Positions 11,901 through 20,900 of a DNA stretch of 64,000 nucleotides are shown one piece after another; the first letter of the stretch is position 1; every line of letters begins with the position of its first letter. The stretch is from the NCBI GenBank assembly GCA_028752905.1, contig JAQNBH010000007.1:42201872-42265871 (forward strand). The letters run 5' to 3'. The DNA comes from Cladorhizidae sp. MBARI D1340-BT2 (lineage: Eukaryota; Porifera; Demospongiae; Poecilosclerida; Cladorhizidae). The notes beneath the pieces are model-generated. The model was not told the DNA's origin. It did no database searches and was given only the letters and a program-made list of their open reading frames with translations. Both the position numbers and the translations under genes were made by a program.

Positions 11901-14900
11901 CTTTTAGCAGATCTCCGGAATCCCATCTCTGTCATCTTCCTTTTGCATCCTCACAACTCGCTGCCCTTCTTCTTTATGTCTGAGATAGTTGAGACTCCAA
12001 CTCCATACTGTTCAGATAGTAACTTGTAGCTTTTCTTCCCGAGCTGGTCCAGGATCTCGACCTTCTCCTTAATGGTAAGGCTCTTGTGTGCTCTTTTCTT
12101 CTCCATATCACTGCAGCTGCATCGTATGACAGGCTCGTGGTAGGTTCAAGGTTCAATAATAGCACGCATTTTGGGAAAAAAATTCTTCCCCTTCTTTTCC
12201 CCCCTGCTACATATGCCGTTCGGATTAGCGAGGTTTCGGATTAACGGGGTCCGGATTAGTGAGGGTCTACTGTATCTAGTTGGTGGAGCAGAATATTGCT
12301 CTTGGGGAAATTGTTCTTGGGGAAATTCAGCATTTATGAGAAGATGCCTGATGTTCAACCTCACCAAAGTATTCTGCCTTCTGTCAAGGCGATGAAGATC
12401 TGATGCCAGTTGCATAGCATAATTGTATTCCTCATCCTCCAACGGGTGGATCTTCCTTCCGAGCCCACCCCTCACGACGTTCCACCAGGCTTTTCATGGT
12501 TGCTTCATCCACCTCATCACTTTTAGTGCCAAGCCGTCTTTTAGAGGGTGGTTGCTGTAGCGATACTGGAGAGGCGGATGCAGATAGGGATGCCACAGAG
12601 GAACTGGGCTCAACCAAACTAGATAAGAAAATAGTGGGTCGTTTATTTTCTTATGTTGTGCTTTTAATGATCATATATTAATCTTGTACATACATGTACT
12701 TTGACTGGGATGCCAGCGAAGGTTCACCAGGCTCGTCCGAGGTTCACCAGGCTCGTCCGAGGTTCACCAGGCTCGTCCGAGGTTCACCAGGCTCGTCCGA
12801 GGTTCACCAGGCTCGTCCGAGGTTCACCAGGCTCATCCAAGGTTCACCAGGCTCATCCGAGGTTCACCAGGCTCATCCGAGGTTCACCGAGGTTCACCAG
12901 GCTCGTCCAAGGTTCACCAGGCTCGTCCGAGGTTCACCAGGCTCGTCCGAGGTTCACCAGGCTCGTCCGAGGTTCACCAGGCTCGTCCGAGGTTCACCAG
13001 GAAATCAAATGGCTTATGTAATTATGTAGACAATTGCATATCTGTTACCCTGACCTCTCTAAGCTCATTTTCTTTGTCAGGACAACCATGTCTTCCAGTG
13101 GGGTGGGAGAAGTACTCAGTTGTAAAAAAATTGAGAACATATATACACATATATATACATACTGTATATATAATTGTATATCACTGACCTGGAATTACAT
13201 AGGTCATGAATAACATACTTACGATCTGTGCCTCACTGTATCTACCAAAAATGAAAGGACGTCCTACACTGGCCAGCATGACATCACCATTAGCCCCCCG
13301 GACCACTTCTTGGGCTAGGGCTAGGGCTAGGGCTAGGGCTAGGGCTAGGGCTAGGCCTTCTTTTCCTTCAATTCCCTTACAAATCGGTCCCTCTGTATCT
13401 TCCATTTCCGGATACAGCAATCCACTGTGGCTCCCTCTCCAACCTATCTTAACAGCGTCATATGAATGTGTGTATAGCTGTCTGTAGTGGTCCTCTGGAA
13501 GTCTATAGTTATCAACTAGTTATTGCAAGGCATTCTTACTTGACTTGCCACCAGCCTCCAGGCATTTTCTTTTGCCCTACTATCCTTGTAAACTTGACAA
13601 GGGACTGGCCACAGTCAACAGAGGAAGCTCCTCACAGACCCGATCGGCTACTCCTCGACAATCAGCATCTTTGCTCTGATCTGATTGGTCTGCGTTACAT
13701 TTTGGACGCTGGAAGCTGGAATCTCTAATCGACTGTATCGTTACATTCCGTTACATTCCAACGGTTCACAATATGACGCAACTTTACGGAATAACGGAAC
13801 GGAGCACAACGTTCTGCTCGGCCCCCGTCATAGTGTGAATGGCCTTTGGATTAGATTCTACTAGTTTATACTTTGCACCTGAAGATGCCTGCGACTAGAA
13901 TAATGTGGGAGGCGGCTCACACCAGTGATGATGAGAGTGAAGGGGAGGAGGCCGTGGGAGATTATCATCCGGTCACACCCGGTGAAGCTTTCAATGTCCT
14001 AGAAATCTCACATGTGTGGCTGGAATCTTCTTCTTGTGAAAAAATGGTGCGACACTGCATCTCGAGGCTAACCTCGATCATTCCCATTTAAAAGTCTGAA
14101 CGAGCATGTCCTCCTTGTTTCCAGTCAGCGCACGTGTGCAGTATGTACATGTACTATACATGTGCATGTGCAGTATGTACATGTACTATACATGTGCATT
14201 CACTTAATGTATGTAGAGATGCAGAATTCTAGGCAGTTCCCAGATACGGCCATCTCTGAGGTATGGACAGTCCCAAGCAGCCCGGATAAGAGGAGTTTGA
14301 TACGGCCATCTCTGAGGTATGGGCAGTGCGCAGTCCCAAGCAGCCCGGATAAGAGGAGTTTGATACGGCATCTCTGAGGTATGGGTAGTTTGCAGTCCCA
14401 AGCAGCCCGGATAAGAGGGGTTTGATACGGCATCTCTGAGGTATGGGCAGTGTGCAGTCCCAAGCAGCCCGGATAAGAGGAGTTTGATAGGGCATCTCTG
14501 AGGTATGGGCAGTGCGCAGTCCCAAGCAACCCGGATAAGAGGAGTTTGATAGGGCATCCCTGAGGTATGGGCAGTGCGCAGTCCCAAGCAGCCCGGATAA
14601 GAGGAGTTTGATATGGCCATCTCTGAGGTATGGGCATTGCGCAGTCCCAAGCAGCCCGGATAAGAGGAGTTTGATACGACATCTCTTGAGGTATGGGGCA
14701 GGGCAGTCCCAAGCAGCCCGGATAAGAGGAGTTTGATACGGCATCTCTGAGGTATGGGTAGTCCCAAGCAGCCCGGATAAGAAGAGTTTGAGCGTATCAT
14801 TTTCATGTGTGCGTGTTTATCTTTTAGTGTGAGTACCTGGTTATAAGGGTGGCACTAGCTGGTCTTGCTTACCAGATCTACTAGAGTACGCACCCTCACC

Positions 14901-17900
14901 CTAGGAGTCCTACGCTAGCAGTAGTACCATCACCAGAAAACAACCAATCAAATTGCTCATTTATATCCGATACAAAACTCGGGGCTCAGCATCACCACGC
15001 CCACTGAGCACCCACTCGGCCTCGTTCCTCAAGATGGTTGCAACAATGTCGTCAAAACCACCGTTGGAATAATTGGGCGCAGGTTGCACGCACCTACATA
15101 ATGAGGTGAGCACTGACAGTGGTATGTCCACTAATTAGTAAATGTGTTTGTATTTAGGAGGTGTTTGGAGGGCAGACTTCACAGTGCGTTACTTGAGAGG
15201 ACATCCTCTCCCAGTTAAACATCACCTTCTTACCTCTTCTCTAGAGCAGGGCTAGGACCAACTCTAGTAGTGGTAGCAGCAGGCAATGCAATCATCGAGT
15301 CAGAGCTTCTAGGAGAGGAATCTCTTTGGAAGGGCCTTTTGGAGGGCCTTTTGGAGGGCCTAAGAATATATATTATATATGTATGTACAACATAATGAAC
15401 TTCCTCTGTAGACATGTCATATTATGATATATATATATATATATATTATATATGTATGCACAATATAATGAACTGTCCTCTGTAGACATGTCATATTATT
15501 ATATATATATATATATTATATATGTATGCACAACATAATGAACTGTCCTCTGTAGATATGTCATATTGTGGACTGGCTGGTGGTACACACACTTGTGTTG
15601 GGGCATTACTGATTAACCGTGTCATTAAAAAATTGTACTATAATGAGTGGGGCGGAGTTATTTTCGAGTGATCACCTCAATCAGTATGAGAGAGAATAAA
15701 CCCGCCTGAAGCTTGGATTTGATTTTGAAAAAAATTAACATCATCTGCCCTAAAGCAAAGCAGTGTCTTGGCTACCAGATTTCTAGTCGGCCACGCTTTA
15801 GTGACTGTTTGGAGTTAGTGCTTCTCAATCCCAAAGGCTATCTTCTTCGATGTTAAGGCAGTGTTTAGCTAACGATCGACTTTTGTGACGCACCTTCTTC
15901 TATAGAAACATGCGGAGATGGAGTGTAGAAGCTTTACCTGAGCTTAAGGAAGCTCCTGGATGGTGGATGACACCAAGAGGCTTAAGGAAGCTCCTGGATG
16001 GTGGATGACACCAAGACCTAGCAATGAAGGTAGGAAAAAGCCAACTATAATTTTGTGCGCAAATAATTTTCAACGTGTAAATAGCTAGCTTATCTTCTTA
16101 GATAGAGCTGTAGGGATTATTATAAGCAGCGTCCTATTTTCTAGAAGAGCAATACGGCCTAACAAACAAGTTTAAAATGACCTAGTTATTCTTTTAGTGG
16201 ACTGGTCCACACTAAAATTGCTAATTGACACCAATTGGCATCAACCGTCGTCCAAAGCTTGCATGTGCGTGACCTAATTGGCATCAATCGCAGTCAAACA
16301 GTTAACAGGGTATGATGATTAGGCTGATGAGCTGGTGAGCTACTGTAGGCTGGTGAGCCAGGGAGTTGAGCCAGGGAGTTGAGCCAGGGAGTTGAGCCAG
16401 GGAGGTGAGCCAGGGAGGTGAGCCAGGGAGGTGAGCCAGGGAGGTGAGCCAGGGAGGTGAGCCAGGGAGGTGAGCCAGGGAGGTGAGCCAGGGAGGTGAG
16501 CCAGGGAGGTGAGCCAGGGAGGTGAGCCAGGGAGGTGAGCCAGGGAGGTGAGCCAGGGAGGTGAGCCAGGGAGGTGAGCCAGGGAGGTGAGCCAGGGAGG
16601 TGAGCCAGGGAGGTGAGCCAGGGAGGTGAGCCAGGGAGGTGAGCCAGGGAGGTGAGCCAGGGAGGTGAGCCAGGGAGGTGAGCCAGGGAGGTGAGCCAGG
16701 GAGGTGAGCCAGGGAGGTGAGCCAGGGAGGTGAGCCAGGGAGGTGAGCCAGGGAGGTGAGCCAGGGAGGTGAGCCAGGGAGGTGAGCCAGGGAGGTGAGC
16801 CAGGGAGGTGAGCCAGGGAGGTGAGCCAGGGAGGTGAGCCAGGGAGGTGAGCCAGGGAGGTGAGCCAGGGAGGTGAGCCAGGGAGGTGAGCCAGGGAGGT
16901 GAGCCAGGGAGGTGAGCCAGGGAGGTGAGCCAGGGAGGTGAGCCAGGGAGGTGAGCCAGGGAGGTGAGCCAGGGAGGTGTACCAGGGAGGGAGGTGAGCC
17001 AGGCAGGTGAGCCAGGCAGGTGAGCCAGGCAGGTGAGCCAGGGAGGTGAGCCAGGCAGGTGAGCCAGGGAGGTGAGCCAGGGAGGGAGGTGAGGGAGGGA
17101 GGTGAGCCAGGGAGGTGAGCCAGGGAGGTGAGCCAGGGAGGTGAGCCAGGGAGGTGAGCCAGGGAGGGAGGTGAGCCAGGCAGGTGAGCCAGGCAGGTGA
17201 GCCAGGGAGGTGAGCCAGGGAGGTGAGCCAGGGAGGTGAGCCAGGGAGGTGAGCCAGGGAGGTGAGCCAGGGAGGTGAGCCAGGGAGGTGAGCCAGGGAG
17301 GTGAGCCAGGGAGGTGAGCCAGGGAGGTGAGCCAGGCTGGTAAGTATAGGATAGCCTATACAAAAGAGTCGGTTATGCGCCTATGTAACCTCCAAGTTTG
17401 CGGTTACCCCGAGGCGAAGCCGAGGAATGTAACAGCAAACGAGTAGGTTACACTGGCGCATAACCGACTCTTTTGTATAGGCTATCTTACTTATACTACA
17501 TTGCGCATGCGCTAAACTACATAGCAACTAGAATTTTTTACTATTGACCAAGGCGCCCCGCGCCCCAGCTATTGACAAAGTACTGCTAGATAAACACGCA
17601 GCTGAGTTGGAACAACTTCCTTCAACTGATAATCAAAAACTCCTTCAACTTCAGGGATTTATGAGCCCAGATATTTTGCAGTGTTACGCGCAAACGAGTA
17701 GGCTACACTGCAGCACAGAACATCTATATAAATTATATCAAGTGAATATTATCATGACATTAAAGCTTCATGAACAGTGAACATTAATGGCTAAAGCGCA
17801 AACGAGTTGGTTACACTGCCCGCGAGTGGAGTATAGGCTATCTTACTTATACTACATTGCGCACGCGCTAAACTACATCCGGTTAAAAGTGTAGGTTACG

Positions 17901-20900
17901 CACCTATGTAACCTACAGTTATTAACCAATCAGATTAGCCACAGATGACGTGATGTAGTATAAGCTTGGCTAGTTGGAGGCTAAAACATTACAGGTGGAG
18001 GAATGGCGAGGGTGCAACAATACATGCTTAGCACAAACTTACCTCCGTGCCTTTGTGGAGGAAGTGGAGCAGACAGCTGTCATAACAACAGCCAATGAAG
18101 TCGGCAAACAGTTCGGGACTTTGGCAGGGGCATCTTTGTTCTTTAATCGCAAAGACCTAGCAATACAAGTTCGAGTTGGAGTATTTAATACTACTGATGC
18201 ACATAGACAGAACAGTGAATCTGGGTGCATGCAATAGCTTAGAACAAGAGGTTGACCTCGAACGTTTCTTCAGTTACTCCATTCTGACTACGGTGTGTTC
18301 TAAATGAACACTTGTTTATGACCTTGCTTCTTGCTACTAGTCAAGAGTAGCAAAGAAATAGGTAGGAATGAGGTGCTCTAACTGGAGGCTTCAAAGACCC
18401 ACACATTCTCCATGGGTTCCTTGTGAAGCTTAGCTCCCTGACATGGGTGCATGTCACTTAGGTGTGGTTATATATACCAAGACCTGCAATCTCAGGGCCA
18501 ATAGGGTGCCTACAGAAGGAGCCAGTTTGGATACCCTCATTTAATTAATATACATATATTGATATTTGACTCCAGCCCTCCCTCTACTATAAAGAAAAAA
18601 TAAAGCAATAACAACACCCCCTCACCCCCCCTGCCCCCATCCTCCCCACATTTTTTCTAACCAGTTCCCCTTCCATGTTTGCAGCCAAGGCACCACGCAA
18701 AACCTGCTCTCACCAAGCTTCATGGCCGACAAGCTTCTAATCATGGAAGACCTGCTCTCACCCAAGCTTCATGGCCGACAAGTATCTAACCATTGAAGAT
18801 CTGCTCTCACCAAGCTTCATGGCCGACAAGTATCTAACCATGGAAGACCTGCTCTCACCAAGCTTCATGGCCGACAAGTATCTAATCATGGAAGACCTGC
18901 TCTCACCAAGCTTCATGGCCGACTAGTATCTAATCATGGAAGACCTGCTCTCACCAAGCTTCATGGCCGACAAGTATCTAACCATGGAAGACCTGCTCTC
19001 ACCAAGCTTCATGGCCGACAAGTATCTAACCATGGAAGACCTGCTCTCACCAAGCTTCATGGCCGACAAACTGCTAACCATGGAAGACCTGCTCTCACCA
19101 AGCTTCATGGCTGACAAATATTTAACCGTGGAAGACCTGCTCTCACCAAGCTTCATGGCTGACAAGAAGTAATCAAGATCTCTGCTTCATTGACCTTAAA
19201 ACTGTTCTCATCACAGACTAACATTACCTCATCATCTTGCCACGCCCATATACATACGCACCCGTTGGCCGTGTTCAGAGTGCCAATGACTTTCACCACT
19301 TCACAGAAAAGTCAGTCCTTCTTCACACTAATTGCAAGTTTGGGTCAAGCAGGTTGAGTTGGCCTACATGGCAGGTCAGCAAACACCCTGGATATCGCAT
19401 ACACACAAGGACATCCAACTAGCATGGGGAGGGATGTTGCACAGTCAGCAAACGTGGTGCACTTAGACATGGGAGTGTCCAGCATTGCAGGTGTCAATTA
19501 CCCATGAGTTAACCGTTTAAAAAAAATGGATGCAGGAATAGTATCTCACCGGGCCAAGAATTTCATTCACCAGGCCAAGATCTTCGTGGAGCAATGAAAA
19601 CACAGTCATGATGCGATGGCCTGACTATCCTCCAAAAGTGGACACAACGAGGGTGTGAGTTAGTATAGCGAGGGGAGGTACAGGTGGAACGGAGCGGACA
19701 CAATGAGGGTGTGAGTTAGTATAGCGAGGGGAGGTACAGGTGGAACAGAGCGGACACAATGAGGGTGTGAGTTAGGCTAGCGAGGGGAGGTACAGGTGGA
19801 ACAGAGCGGACACAACGAGGGTGTGAGTTAGGATAGTGAGGGGAGGGACAGGAGGAACGGAGACAGTCGCAGCATTCACGAACTTAACATGTGAAGGACT
19901 AGAACCAACCATGAGGCACAAATGAAACAGAAACACAGCTAAGCTCTGGAACTTTATGTTGTTGATATTATTTTCGTTAATCTTCGAATTAAAAAAAAAT
20001 TAGGAAAACTTAAACACACCCCACACACACACCAAAGAAGGAATTGAAAATAGTCTCTCCTAAGATGTATATTGGAATCGAAGACAACTTGGACGCTTCC
20101 CTAGTTACGTGTCCTATAGATAGCCATCTTGTTTGGCTTGGTTCGACTACTTTCAGCTCTGGGACTGACTGCACATTCTTCAGAGCTTCTGCTTTTTGTG
20201 GGGAATAGTAAAACAATTTCCACAAGCTGGCCATTGTACAAAACATCTTTTTCACTGCAGCAACAGAATCGGCTGCTTGCATGGAAGCAAGTTGCAACCT
20301 GTGGCAGGAGCAGTGGATGTAGAGAGCATGGGCTGCATGCACCCTCATCCTTCTTTGCACTCCACTTCTGCAACCAGAGAATGTTGCAGCACCGTCATAC
20401 CATTGTCCAACAAGTTTCGAGTAATCAAGATTCTTCTCACTGATGAAGGAAGTTAGAGCATGTGTAATTTCTTCAGCATCAGTGGATTTTAGATGAAGAA
20501 TCATCAAAAAGTGCTCCTCTGAGTTGCCACACAAGCCACCAGAAAAAAATCAATAGCTCTCTTATCTGAGAAGAACGGGCTGGATTTCAGGCTTTCTATC
20601 AGCTTTCTGTCAAGCCATGTGTCAATGGCTTCAATCAGTGACGTAGTGCTGAACTTGGAGGTGTACTGGGCATTAGGTGGGTCCTCATTGATATGTTGCT
20701 CAAGTAATTTATCCCCATTGGCAACTAGGAGCTGAATCAATGGATAAACAAGCATATGAGGAATTCGAAAGTAGACTGCTCTAAATAGATTGAGTAACAC
20801 ACACCGATTTCTCTGTCTATGCTCAGCAGTATCTTGTGCAACAGCTGAACACTGGAGCTCAAGTACAGACTTCCCACTCTCTACTTGCTGTGCCATGGCA

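Larger units (their letters stand above)
12280..13668 (-). pseudogene. MADF-BESS DNA-binding protein of the Harbinger element
   Basis: Three minus-strand exons. Exon a (about 13668-13540) ends in YKDSRAKENAWRLVASQ and a GTAAGA donor. Exon b (13443-13223) starts VGEGATVDCCIRKWKIQRDR and contains LSFLVDTVRHR before a GTAAGT donor. Exon c (12618 to about 12280) is a Ser/Pro linker followed by a BESS-like motif, DEEYNYAMQLASDLHRLDRR. Phases agree (0-0, 2-2). The first two exons form a MADF domain. Harbinger elements carry such a partner for transposase nuclear import and DNA binding. It is broken by in-frame stops in exon a, by a (CCCTAG)n expansion with TAG stops in exon b, and by a frameshift near 12440. 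Confidence 0.72.
8091..13844. mobile_element. PIF/Harbinger transposon with two genes, heavily invaded by repeats
   Basis: The terminal inverted repeats are AAAGGCCAGTTCACAATATG on the left (from 8088) and its counterpart AAAGGCCATTCACACTATGA read inward from about 13847. Both continue into (G/C)GGGC and GCAGAACxTTG blocks. Inside are a plus-strand Harbinger transposase (exon remnants at 8362-8705 and 11305-11735) and, convergent to it, a minus-strand MADF-BESS gene (13668-12280). This is the two-gene layout known for PIF/Harbinger elements. The element holds a 44-bp minisatellite, a (TAT)n tract and a Tigger-like insert. No clear target-site duplication was seen. It lies in a proposed INCENP intron. 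Confidence 0.72.

Noticed and set aside
13314..13355. Interstitial telomere
   Set aside because: The repeat is GGGCTA rather than TTAGGG, only about seven units, and inside a broken coding exon.
16302..17363. 353-codon Leu/Pro/Ser repeat protein
   Set aside because: Artefact of the 13-bp array.
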